Assembly: GCF_008711325.1 (NCBI RefSeq)
Contig: NZ_VXDB01000007.1
Span: 1-64,000 of the forward strand
DNA length: 64,000 nucleotides
Source: Roseibium sediminis
Lineage (GTDB): Bacteria; Pseudomonadota; Alphaproteobacteria; Rhizobiales; Stappiaceae
Direction of reading: 5' to 3'
This document shows positions 39,734 to 47,918 of this stretch, piece after piece. The notes beneath the pieces are model-generated. The model did no database searches. It had not been told where the DNA came from and saw only the letters and a program-made list of their open reading frames with translations. Both the position numbers and the translations under genes were made by a program. Position 1 is the stretch's first letter. Every line of letters starts with the position of its first letter.

Positions 39734-40221
39734 CTTTCTGGCCTCTCTTGCGTCGGGGGATTCACGATCCAGCACCCGGACAGCCTCCCGGCAATCATCC
39801 AGTAGATAAAACCGGCCATGAAACCGCCTGCCAGAACAACTGTCGTCCCGGGGCGCAGACCGACATCTGCGGTCATGGAATGACCCACAGTCCAGATGGC
39901 AAAGGCAAGCATGCCCGCAACACCTACATGCATGAGCATGCCCTTCAGACGCAGCACTTCCGCTACACCGATGGCGACAAGAGCTGGAAAAAAGGCCATC
40001 CCGCCAATCGCACTGGCTGCAAAGGCACCGGTGGACACCAAAGCGGCAATCTCGACCGGATCCGTATCAGGCCCAATCTTGCCGAAATAGCCCCAAGCCA
40101 GAAAAAAGCCGAAAGTCAGGACGGCACAGACAAATCCTGCCGCCACACGCAAAAGCTGGAAGAACAGCCGCAGCCCGGAAAAGGAGAATGCAGGGGCCCC
40201 GACCGGTGAATTGTTCGTCAT
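39730..40221 (-). CDS. Hypothetical four-helix membrane protein
   Basis: 163 residues from ATG 40221, with GGGAG eight bases upstream. Four hydrophobic segments (LLRVAAGFVCAVLTFGFFLAW; AAFAASAIGGMAFFPALVAIGVAEV; VGVAGMLAFAIWTVG; TTVVLAGGFMAGFIYWMIAGR). The pattern is like uncharacterised alphaproteobacterial translocation-type membrane proteins; no family was recognised with confidence. Convergent overlap with the YkvA gene. Confidence 0.65.
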   Translation of the reverse strand: MTNNSPVGAPAFSFSGLRLFFQLLRVAAGFVCAVLTFGFFLAWGYFGKIGPDTDPVEIAALVSTGAFAASAIGGMAFFPALVAIGVAEVLRLKGMLMHVGVAGMLAFAIWTVGHSMTADVGLRPGTTVVLAGGFMAGFIYWMIAGRLSGCWIVNPPTQERPES

Positions 40222-40437
40222 TGTCAAGGCTCCCAAGGGTTAGGCTCATCCTGCCTAACAACGATAGCCTCACAGGTAAAGCCCGAGGACAGCAAATGCA
40301 CCCCGGCATCCCGAAGGCACCGAAAATCGACGAGTTCCAGCACGATTGCGGCGCGAACCAAGGCTATTACCAGTTGACTTTTGCCCGCATAAGCTTGATT
40401 TTTAGATATGGCCACTCAGCTCAAGGTCACATAAACG

Positions 40438-40465
40438 CCTCGGCGCTTGCGCACGAGGGTTTTTG
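40438..40465 (+). terminator. Terminator-like hairpin in the infC leader
   Basis: CCTCG (40438-40442) pairs with CGAGG (40454-40458), with an inner GCG/CGC stem and one bulged A, followed by GTTTTTG (40459-40465). No rightward gene lies upstream, so it can only act on RNA started in this region, either as an attenuator of infC or the end of a short RNA. A GTTGAC at 40373-40378 could be the -35 of such a transcript. Confidence 0.5.
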
Positions 40466-40507
40466 TGCATTCCGAATAGATATGACGTGACCACGCATTT
40501 GAACCAT

Positions 40508-40526
40508 AGAGGAGATACCGACCATT
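40508..40526 (+). promoter_or_regulatory. Ribosome binding site and ATT start codon of infC
   Basis: AGAGGAG (40508-40514) is a strong Shine-Dalgarno and is followed nine bases later by ATT at 40524. No ATG or GTG occurs at suitable spacing. Use of AUU as the infC start is the known basis of IF3 autoregulation, since IF3 discriminates against non-canonical starts. Confidence 0.85.
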
Positions 40527-41063
40527 CGTCGTCCGTTCCGCGCCCCGCCTCCGGTAAAGGAAGGTCCGCGCACAAACCAAGAGATTCGCGTTCGCGAAGT
40601 GCAATTGATCGATCACGAAGGTGCAAACCGCGGGATCGTTTCGACAGAGGAAGCTATGGACATCGCCATGGGCGCTGGTCTGGACCTCGTCGAGATTCAA
40701 CCGAACGCTCAACCGCCTGTCTGCAAGATTCTGGACTACGGCCGGTACAAGTACCAAGCTCAAAAGAAAGCCGCAGAGACTCGCAAGAAGCAGAAGACCG
40801 TCGAGATCAAGGAGATCAAGATGCGTCCGAACATCGACACCCATGATTATGAGGTGAAGATGAAGAGCATGCTGCGGTTCTTCAATGACGGCGACAAGGT
40901 GAAGGTAACCCTTCGTTTTCGTGGACGCGAAATGGCCCACCAGGATCTCGGCATGAAGTTGCTGAACAAGGTGCGTGAAGAAACCACCGAAATTGCAAAG
41001 GTGGAATCTGCTCCAAAGCTCGAAGGCCGTCAGATGGTGATGGTCCTCGCGCCAATCAAATAA
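40524..41063 (+). CDS. infC: Translation initiation factor IF-3
   Basis: 179 residues when read from the ATT at 40524 ([23 protein letters not shown]...). N-terminal domain to about 85 ([23 protein letters not shown]), Lys-rich linker ([15 protein letters not shown]), and C-terminal domain ([41 protein letters not shown]). A reading from GTG 40599 would delete the conserved N-terminal strand. It binds the 30S subunit and checks start codons. infC stands alone here, with a strong terminator after it; rpmI and rplT are not adjacent. Confidence 0.96.
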   Translation: MRRPFRAPPPVKEGPRTNQEIRVREVQLIDHEGANRGIVSTEEAMDIAMGAGLDLVEIQPNAQPPVCKILDYGRYKYQAQKKAAETRKKQKTVEIKEIKMRPNIDTHDYEVKMKSMLRFFNDGDKVKVTLRFRGREMAHQDLGMKLLNKVREETTEIAKVESAPKLEGRQMVMVLAPIK

Positions 41064-41084
41064 GGCATTTTTCAAATGCATTTG

Positions 41085-41112
41085 AAAAACCCCGCCAACG
41101 GCGGGGTTTTTT
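41085..41112 (+). terminator. Intrinsic terminator after infC
   Basis: AAAAACCCCGCC (41085-41096), loop AAC, GGCGGGGTTTTTT (41100-41112). A-rich and T-rich flanks make it useful in both directions, including for the convergent oxidoreductase gene that ends at 41116. Confidence 0.92.
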
Positions 41113-41115
41113 GTT

Positions 41116-42123
41116 TCAGCTGGATAGGTTGACCCAGCCGCCTGTTGCTTCGGATGCAAACAGCGCATCCAGTATCCGCATGTTCTGGACGGCGTCCTCA
41201 GGGCCATAGGAGTGCGGCTCCTGCCCGAGAATGGCGCGGCCAAAACTGTCCACCAGCTCTGCATATTGATCCGATGCCGCGATCACCTCTTCCACAACAG
41301 ATGCATCGCCGAGGGACGCACCACTATCGACGCGAAGGATCGTCTCACCCTGCTGCTCTGCATTGAACGGCACAACGATCTCCAACCGACCCTTGGTGCC
41401 CAGAAGGTTTACCCGCTGATAGGGAACCAGCTGCGTCGAAACGGTGAACTCCAGTCGTCGCCCCTTGCCAAAATCCATAAGAGCACTGGAAAGACGATCC
41501 GTTCCAAACTCCGGATCCCGATCAATCAGCGACATGACCCGCACGGGCTCGTCTTCAAAGAAATAGCGCCCCGCAACCATCGGGTAGCACCCGATATCCA
41601 GCAGTGCCCCACCGCCGATATCTGCCTTGTTGCGAATATTGCCCGCGTCTGCATTGAAGTAGCTGAAAAAGCCCTGGATCACCCGCAAGTCGCCCAGCGC
41701 GCCAGAGCGAACAATCTCGCGCGCCCGCAGCCATTGCGGATGATGGCGCACCATGAAGCCCTCGGCCACCAACCGGCCCTTCGGCAAGGCCAGCAGTTGC
41801 CGCGCTTCGTCGGCGTTCAGCGCAATCGGCTTTTCGCAAAGGACATGCTTGCCGGCTGCGACCGCCTGAAGGGTCAACGGCACATGCATGTGGTTCGGCA
41901 AGGGATTGTAGATCGCATCAATATCCGGATCGGCCAGCAGCTCCTCATAGGAGCCAAAAGCCTTGTCGATGCCAAGTTCTGCAGCCGCCTTGGCAGCCGT
42001 CTCCGGGCTTCGCGAGGCGATGGCCGAAACCATCCCCGTTAGAGACCGCCGAATACCCGGGATGACCTTCTGGCGCCCAATTTTCGCCGTCGACAGGATG
42101 CCCCATCGGATTTGTTTCGTCAT
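41116..42123 (-). CDS. Gfo/Idh/MocA family oxidoreductase
   Basis: 335 residues. N-terminal NAD(P) Rossmann fold (IRWGILSTAKIGRQKVIPGI), conserved EKP motif (VLCEKPIALNADEA) that supplies the catalytic Lys, and a C-terminal alpha/beta substrate domain. Substrate is probably a sugar, inositol or related polyol; it cannot be specified. ATG 42123 is the family start. It is 43 bases downstream of ppk2 in the same direction. Confidence 0.87.
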   Translation of the reverse strand: MTKQIRWGILSTAKIGRQKVIPGIRRSLTGMVSAIASRSPETAAKAAAELGIDKAFGSYEELLADPDIDAIYNPLPNHMHVPLTLQAVAAGKHVLCEKPIALNADEARQLLALPKGRLVAEGFMVRHHPQWLRAREIVRSGALGDLRVIQGFFSYFNADAGNIRNKADIGGGALLDIGCYPMVAGRYFFEDEPVRVMSLIDRDPEFGTDRLSSALMDFGKGRRLEFTVSTQLVPYQRVNLLGTKGRLEIVVPFNAEQQGETILRVDSGASLGDASVVEEVIAASDQYAELVDSFGRAILGQEPHSYGPEDAVQNMRILDALFASEATGGWVNLSS

Positions 42124-42166
42124 GGTTTCAACGCCTTTCGGAAAACCTGTAGGATGATCGAGGCAC

Positions 42167-43075
42167 TCAATATTTCTGCGGAACATAAAGATGTTCCGGC
42201 AGCACCTTGCGCTCATAGGCCGGATTGAACACCCGGTCCGGCAGGGTCACGTGATCATGCGGGATTTCGTGATAGGGAATGAGCGACAGGAAATGATCGA
42301 TGCAGTTGAGGCGGGCCCGCTTCTTGTCGTTGCCTTCCACAATGAACCAGGGCGCTTCCGGGATATTCGTCCGCTCGAACGTTTCTTCCTTCGCCTTTGT
42401 ATAGTCTTCCCACCGAACGCGGGACTGAAGATCCATGGGCGAGAGCTTCCACTGCTTCAAGGGGTCATGCACCCGTACGAGAAAGCGCAACTGCTGTTCC
42501 TCGTCCGTGATCGAGAACCAGTATTTGATAAGCCGAATTCCCGAGCGAACGAGCATGCGCTCAAACTCCGGCACGTCGTGGAAGAATTCCTCTACCTGCC
42601 CCTCGTTCGCAAAACCCATGACCCGTTCAACGCCCGACCGGTTGTACCAGGACCGATCAAACAGCACGATTTCACCGCCCGCTGGCAGGTGTGGCACGTA
42701 ACGCTGGAAATACCATTGCGATTTCTCTCGGTCGGTGGGCGCAGGCAGGGCGACCACGCGGCACACACGCGGGTCCATGCGCTGCATGATCCGCTTGATC
42801 ACACCACCCTTGCCCGCAGCGTCGCGGCCCTCAAAGACAATGACGATCTTTTCCTTCGTGTGCTTGACCCAGTCCTGCAGCTTGACCAGCTCGGCCTGCA
42901 GCCTCAGCAGCTCATAGAAATAAACTTTCCGGTCGAGCGTGGAACTGTGCTTTTTCTCCGAAATGAAGGCGAGTTCCCGTGCGACCAGAAAATCGTCAAT
43001 CTCCATTTCCAGTTCTTCGTCGAGGCTGTCTTCCCATTCTGCCTCGACCCAACTGCGTGCACTGTCGTCCGCCAT
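42167..43075 (-). CDS. ppk2: Polyphosphate kinase 2
   Basis: 302 residues, class I PPK2 size. P-loop FEGRDAAGKGGVIKRI (about 78-93), lid and Walker B region LFDRSWYNRSGVERVMGF, and the PPK2 motif near residue 200 (VRWEDYTKAKEETFERT). It moves phosphate between polyphosphate and GDP/ADP, here probably to make NTP. Cytosolic. Divergent from the TetR gene, whose operator lies between them, so its regulation could be affected too. Confidence 0.93.
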   Translation of the reverse strand: MADDSARSWVEAEWEDSLDEELEMEIDDFLVARELAFISEKKHSSTLDRKVYFYELLRLQAELVKLQDWVKHTKEKIVIVFEGRDAAGKGGVIKRIMQRMDPRVCRVVALPAPTDREKSQWYFQRYVPHLPAGGEIVLFDRSWYNRSGVERVMGFANEGQVEEFFHDVPEFERMLVRSGIRLIKYWFSITDEEQQLRFLVRVHDPLKQWKLSPMDLQSRVRWEDYTKAKEETFERTNIPEAPWFIVEGNDKKRARLNCIDHFLSLIPYHEIPHDHVTLPDRVFNPAYERKVLPEHLYVPQKY

Positions 43076-43210
43076 GCTGTTCCCGCCTCCCGGAATGCCA
43101 AATCACCAGCTGCTTCCTGTGAACCCTGACATTGTGACATCTTTTTAACAATCCGCCGTCCCTGTGCGCATCTGCCAAATCGAATCTGTGGGTGAGAATT
43201 TCGTGATTGA

Positions 43211-43230
43211 AAATGAATGATCGTTCATTT
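43211..43230. promoter_or_regulatory. Palindromic operator for the adjacent TetR regulator
   Basis: AAATGAATGATCGTTCATTT: seven-base arms AAATGAA / TTCATTT with a GATC centre and one T:G mismatch. It is the size and form of TetR-family operators for acyl-CoA-responsive repressors and lies 25 bases upstream of the proposed TetR start, so autorepression and control of the whole operon are likely. Confidence 0.6.
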
Positions 43231-43254
43231 ATTTTACTCCCAACTTCGGAGGGC

Positions 43255-43893
43255 ATGTCATTGGAAGCAGCACGGCAACAAACGCCAAAGGGAAGCCAAA
43301 CCGCGGCCCGGGTACGCGCTGCGGCCCTCAAGCTGTTTGCCCGGCACGGCTACGCTGCCGTTTCCATCCGACAAATCGCCCAGGAAGTCGGGGTTCAGCC
43401 CGGCGCGCTCTACAACCACTTCCCCACCAAACAGGACATCCTGAAGGACCTCATGCTGGCGCATATGGACGACCTGATCTCGTCCTGGGATGCAGAACGG
43501 GCCAGAATTCCGGCGAAGACCGATCCTCTAGATGCCTTTGTGCGCTTCCACATCCGCTATCACATGGAAAAGCGGGATGAGGTTTTCGTCTCCTATATGG
43601 AGCTGCGCAATCTGGAGCCGGAAAACTACCAGCTCGTGGGCGCAGAACGGCGTAGATATGAGGCGATACTGACAGAAATTCTGGACCAGGGAGCCGCAAG
43701 CGACCAGTACATGGTCGAAGATGCCAAGGTCGCCACCCGTGCAGTCATTGCCATGCTGACCGGCATTCCCAGCTGGTATCAGCCCGGAGGCCCCCTGGGG
43801 CCGAGAGAAATCGAAGATCTTTATGCCGCCCTCGTTCAGCGGTCGGTCGGCAACACCACTTCCACAAAGACGATAGGAGAGCGGGTGTCATGA
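43255..43893 (+). CDS. TetR/AcrR family regulator of the leucine catabolic operon
   Basis: 212 residues from ATG 43255. N-terminal HTH ([41 protein letters not shown]) and a C-terminal helical ligand domain. A GGAGGG site at 43248 is only a few bases before this ATG; TTG 43261 or upstream ATG 43213 are alternatives, the latter lying within the operator palindrome. The stop overlaps the start of the carboxylase gene by four bases (ATGA), coupling regulator and enzymes. The likely inducer is a branched acyl-CoA; this is inferred from the operon. Confidence 0.87.
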   Translation: MSLEAARQQTPKGSQTAARVRAAALKLFARHGYAAVSIRQIAQEVGVQPGALYNHFPTKQDILKDLMLAHMDDLISSWDAERARIPAKTDPLDAFVRFHIRYHMEKRDEVFVSYMELRNLEPENYQLVGAERRRYEAILTEILDQGAASDQYMVEDAKVATRAVIAMLTGIPSWYQPGGPLGPREIEDLYAALVQRSVGNTTSTKTIGERVS

Positions 43894-45497
43894 GCATCCT
43901 GAAATCCAGCCTGTCCCCGCGCAGTGAAGCCTTCACCGCCAACAAGGCAGCCCATGAAGCTGCGATGGCGGAAATCAAGTCTGCTGCTCAAGCCGCCCTC
44001 AATGGCGGCGGCGAGGTTGCCCGCGAGCGCCATGTCTCCCGTGGCAAGATCCTGCCGCGCGAACGTGTCTCCCGCTTGCTCGATCCCGGCTCGCCGTTTC
44101 TGGAAGTCGGCATGATGGCAGCCCACGGCATGTATGACGGTGCGGCCCCTGCTGCCGGCATGATTGCAGGGATCGGACGTGTCGAAGGTCAGGAAGTGAT
44201 GATCCTCGCCAATGACGCGACCGTAAAGGGCGGCACCTACTATCCGCTTTCGGTGAAAAAACACCTTCGGGCGCAGGAAATCGCCGAGAAGAACAACCTT
44301 CCCTGTATCTATCTGGTCGATTCCGGTGGCGCGAACCTGCCCAATCAGGACGAGGTCTTTCCGGACAAGGATCATTTCGGGCGGATTTTCTACAATCAGG
44401 CCAACATGTCAGCCAAGGGCATCGCCCAGATCGCGGTCGTCATGGGCTCCTGCACGGCAGGTGGCGCCTATGTTCCAGCGATGTCCGATGAGACCATCAT
44501 CGTCAAGAACCAGGGCACGATCTTTCTGGCCGGCCCTCCGCTCGTGAAGGCGGCAACCGGGGAAGAAGTGACCGCCGAGGATCTTGGCGGCGGCGACGTA
44601 CACACACGCCTTTCGGGTGTTGCCGATCACCTTGCCAAGGACGACGCCCATGCCCTCGCCCTTGCCCGTCGGGCTGTCGCCAACCTCAATCGCGAAAAAT
44701 TTCCCGATGTCGCCCTGCAGACCCCGGAAGACCCGCTTTATGATCCGGAAGAAATCCTTGGCGTTGTTCCGGCAGATTTGAAAACACCTTATGACATTCG
44801 CGAGGTGATCGCCCGTGTCGTGGACGGGTCCCGCTTTGACGAATTCAAGGCGCGCTATGGCACCACACTGGTCTGTGGCTTTGCCCATATCCATGGCATG
44901 CCGGTCGGGATCGTTGCCAATAACGGCGTTCTCTTCTCTGAAAGTGCCGTCAAGGGCGCGCATTTCGTGGAGCTTTGCTCCCAGCGCAAGATCCCGCTGG
45001 TCTTCCTGCAGAACATCACCGGCTTCATGGTCGGACGGACCTATGAAAGCGGCGGCATTGCCAAGGATGGCGCCAAGCTGGTGACCGCCGTTGCAACCAC
45101 GTCTGTGCCGAAGATCACCATGTTGGTCGGCGGTTCCTTCGGGGCAGGCAACTATGGCATGTGCGGCCGCGCCTACAATCCGCGCTTCCTGTGGACCTGG
45201 CCGAACTCCCGCATTTCGGTCATGGGCGGCGAACAGGCCGCCGGCGTTCTCGCCACCGTTCGCCGCGATGGTATCGAGCGCAAGGGTGGCAGCTGGTCGA
45301 AGGAGGAGGAAACCGCCTTCAAGCAGCCGATCATCGACCAGTTCGAGGAGCAGGGTCACCCGCTCTACGCAACGGCCCGCCTTTGGGATGACGGCATCAT
45401 CGACCCGCGCAAAACCCGTGACATTCTGGGCCTCTCGCTTTCCGCCGCCCTCAACGCTCCGATCCAAGACACCCGCTTCGGCCTGTTCCGGATGTAA
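43890..45497 (+). CDS. mccB: Methylcrotonyl-CoA carboxylase beta subunit
   Basis: 535 residues, the usual length (also called liuB). Carboxyltransferase domain in two halves: N-half with [47 protein letters not shown]-half with the acyl-CoA region [30 protein letters not shown] and the oxyanion [15 protein letters not shown]. It carboxylates 3-methylcrotonyl-CoA in leucine breakdown with the alpha subunit encoded two genes downstream. The start overlaps the regulator stop. Confidence 0.95.
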   Translation: MSILKSSLSPRSEAFTANKAAHEAAMAEIKSAAQAALNGGGEVARERHVSRGKILPRERVSRLLDPGSPFLEVGMMAAHGMYDGAAPAAGMIAGIGRVEGQEVMILANDATVKGGTYYPLSVKKHLRAQEIAEKNNLPCIYLVDSGGANLPNQDEVFPDKDHFGRIFYNQANMSAKGIAQIAVVMGSCTAGGAYVPAMSDETIIVKNQGTIFLAGPPLVKAATGEEVTAEDLGGGDVHTRLSGVADHLAKDDAHALALARRAVANLNREKFPDVALQTPEDPLYDPEEILGVVPADLKTPYDIREVIARVVDGSRFDEFKARYGTTLVCGFAHIHGMPVGIVANNGVLFSESAVKGAHFVELCSQRKIPLVFLQNITGFMVGRTYESGGIAKDGAKLVTAVATTSVPKITMLVGGSFGAGNYGMCGRAYNPRFLWTWPNSRISVMGGEQAAGVLATVRRDGIERKGGSWSKEEETAFKQPIIDQFEEQGHPLYATARLWDDGIIDPRKTRDILGLSLSAALNAPIQDTRFGLFRM

Positions 45498-45501
45498 TGC
45501 A

Positions 45502-45924
45502 ATGACGATAGACGACATCAAGGCCAAATATCCGGGCGCCCAGACCTTCACCTTTGGTGATAGCAAAGAGCTTTGCGACGAGCTTGTCTCCCTCGTTCGC
45601 TCCGGAAAAAAGACGGCCAGCTGCGGCGCCTTGCAGGAATTCACCTCGACCGACACACCGATGCCCATAGTCGGGCGACGGGACATTTCCCTCAACTGGG
45701 ACGGCACACCAGCCTTCGTGATGGAGACCGTCGAGGTGACTATTCGCCGCTTTTGCGAGGTGGATGCAGACTTCGCGCTGGCCGAAGGGGAAAACGAAAC
45801 CCTCGAAGCGTGGCAGGCCGGTCATCGGGCCTATTTCGAGCGCAATGGTGGCTTCAGCGAAGACATGGAACTGATTTGCGAGCGGTTCAAACTGATTGAA
45901 GACCTGCAGCAGGGAGCAGCATAA
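45502..45924 (+). CDS. ASCH domain protein embedded in the mcc operon
   Basis: 140 residues, start ATG 45502, five bases after mccB; its stop codon TAA overlaps the ATG of mccA (TAATG at 45922-45926). The ASCH fold is recognised from SGKKTASCGALQEF and RRDISLNWDGTPAFVMETVEVTIRRF ... DFALAEGENETLEAWQAGHRAYF. ASCH proteins are PUA-like RNA-binding or small-molecule hydrolase (amidohydrolase YqfB-type) domains. No role in leucine breakdown is known; tight packing means it is co-translated with mccA and mccB. Cytosolic. Confidence 0.85.
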   Translation: MTIDDIKAKYPGAQTFTFGDSKELCDELVSLVRSGKKTASCGALQEFTSTDTPMPIVGRRDISLNWDGTPAFVMETVEVTIRRFCEVDADFALAEGENETLEAWQAGHRAYFERNGGFSEDMELICERFKLIEDLQQGAA

Positions 45925-47918
45925 TGTTCAAGAAGATCCTGATTGCAAACCGCGGCGAAATTGCCTGTCGGGTCATGGAAACCGCCAAACGCCTCGGCAT
46001 CAAGACCGTGGCTGTTTATTCGGACGCCGATGCCGGGTCAAAACATGTCGCCATGGCGGACGAAGCCTACCGCATCGGTCCGGCGCCTGTTGCCGAAAGC
46101 TATCTGAAGATCGACAAAATCATCGAGATTTGCCAGAAGAGCGGCGCCGAAGCGGTTCATCCCGGGTACGGCTTCCTGTCCGAAAACCCGAATTTCGTCG
46201 ATGCTCTCGACCGTGCAGGGATCACCTTTATCGGACCGAGCGCAAACTCCATTCGGGCGATGGGTCTGAAGGATGCCGCCAAGGCGCTGATGGAAAAGGC
46301 CGGAGTTCCGGTGGTTCCCGGCTATCATCGGGAAACGCAGGATGCAGGCTTCCTGAAGATCCAGGCCGGCAAGATCGGTTATCCGGTCCTCATCAAGGCC
46401 CGTGCGGGAGGCGGCGGCAAGGGTATGCGCCGTGTCGATCATCCAGACGAGTTCATGAGCGCGCTCTCCTCTGCCCAGCGCGAAGGGGAAGCAAGTTTCG
46501 GTGATGGCCGTGTCCTAATCGAAAAATACGTCGCAAAGCCCCGCCATATCGAGATTCAGGTCTTCGGCGACAAGCATGGCAATGCGGTTCACCTGTTTGA
46601 ACGCGACTGCTCCTTGCAACGTCGCCACCAGAAGGTAATCGAGGAAGCCCCAGCCCCCGGCATGCCCGAAGACATGCGCAAGGCGATGGGTGAGGCTGCC
46701 GTGAAGGCGGCGCAGGCCATCGACTATGCAGGGGCTGGCACGATCGAGTTCATTGTCGACGTTTCGGAAGGCCTGCGTGCGGACCGGTTCTATTTCATGG
46801 AAATGAACACCCGACTTCAGGTGGAGCACCCGGTTACGGAAATGATCACCGGCGAGGACCTTGTCGAGTGGCAGCTGCTCGTTGCCAGCGGCAAGCCCTT
46901 GCCCAAAATGCAGGACGAGATCACCTTCTCAGGCCATGCGTTTGAAGCCCGCCTTTATGCAGAAGATGCCCCGAAGGGCTTCCTGCCCGCCATCGGCACA
47001 CTCACGCATTTGAACCTGCCGGAAACTCTGGCACGCGTTGACAGCGGAGTCCGCCCCGGCGACGAAATCAGCCCCTACTACGACCCGATGATCGCCAAGG
47101 TGATCGTCCATGGCCAAACCCGTGAGGCCGCCCTTGGAAAATTGCTGGCAAGCCTTGAGGCAACGGAAGTGGCCGGTTGTGTCACCAATGCGGGCTTCCT
47201 TGCCGCCCTTTGCAGACATGAGGGCTTTGCAGCCGGTGATGTTGATACCGGACTGATTGACCGCGACCTGCAAAGCCTGATCAGCGAACCGGACATGCCG
47301 GAAGATGCACTTGCCCTTGCTGCCCTGACAGCGCTCGGACTGACGCATCCGGCCAAGAGCGACGACCCGTTCGACACGCTCGCCGGATGGCGGATCTGGA
47401 GCGCGTCCCGGCAATTCGCCCTTCTGGAGATCGGCGGCGAGCGCCGCGATGTCGAGGTGCAGGTGCTGGGCGAGAAGCGGTTCTCAGTTCATGTGGGAGA
47501 ACAACCCGCAACCTACAGCCTGATCGCCATTGAAGGCCCGAAAATCACCTTCGAGCGTGAGGGTGGCCGCACATCGGCAGTGGTTGTCCAGACCGGATCG
47601 GAGCTCACAGTCTTCCTCAATGGACACGCCTTTACCGCCACCTTGCCCGATATCATGACGGCCGACGATGACGGCTGCGAAGCGGGCGACCAGATTATTG
47701 CGCCAATGCCCGGCCTCGTGAAGGTGTTGAGCGCGAAGGCAGGTGAAGCGGTCAAGAAGGACCAACCACTTGTCATTCTGGAAGCGATGAAGATGGAGCA
47801 TACCCTGAAGGCCCCGCGTGACGGCATCATCGCGGAAGTCATGGCAAATGCGGGTGAACAGGTTCTGGACGGAACGGTTCTGCTTGCCCTGGAGACCGAG
47901 AATGAGACTGCTTCCTGA
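45924..47918 (+). CDS. mccA: Methylcrotonyl-CoA carboxylase alpha subunit (biotin-containing)
   Basis: 664 residues (also called liuD). Biotin carboxylase domain first (NRGEIACRVMETAKRLG; ATP-grasp with KARAGGGGKGMRRV and FMEMNTRLQVEHPVTEMITG), a middle BT-type linker region, and a C-terminal biotinyl domain with the biotinylated Lys623 in EAMKMEH. It needs a biotin ligase encoded elsewhere. It carboxylates biotin, which the beta subunit then uses. The next gene starts inside its last 17 bases. Confidence 0.95.
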   Translation: MFKKILIANRGEIACRVMETAKRLGIKTVAVYSDADAGSKHVAMADEAYRIGPAPVAESYLKIDKIIEICQKSGAEAVHPGYGFLSENPNFVDALDRAGITFIGPSANSIRAMGLKDAAKALMEKAGVPVVPGYHRETQDAGFLKIQAGKIGYPVLIKARAGGGGKGMRRVDHPDEFMSALSSAQREGEASFGDGRVLIEKYVAKPRHIEIQVFGDKHGNAVHLFERDCSLQRRHQKVIEEAPAPGMPEDMRKAMGEAAVKAAQAIDYAGAGTIEFIVDVSEGLRADRFYFMEMNTRLQVEHPVTEMITGEDLVEWQLLVASGKPLPKMQDEITFSGHAFEARLYAEDAPKGFLPAIGTLTHLNLPETLARVDSGVRPGDEISPYYDPMIAKVIVHGQTREAALGKLLASLEATEVAGCVTNAGFLAALCRHEGFAAGDVDTGLIDRDLQSLISEPDMPEDALALAALTALGLTHPAKSDDPFDTLAGWRIWSASRQFALLEIGGERRDVEVQVLGEKRFSVHVGEQPATYSLIAIEGPKITFEREGGRTSAVVVQTGSELTVFLNGHAFTATLPDIMTADDDGCEAGDQIIAPMPGLVKVLSAKAGEAVKKDQPLVILEAMKMEHTLKAPRDGIIAEVMANAGEQVLDGTVLLALETENETAS

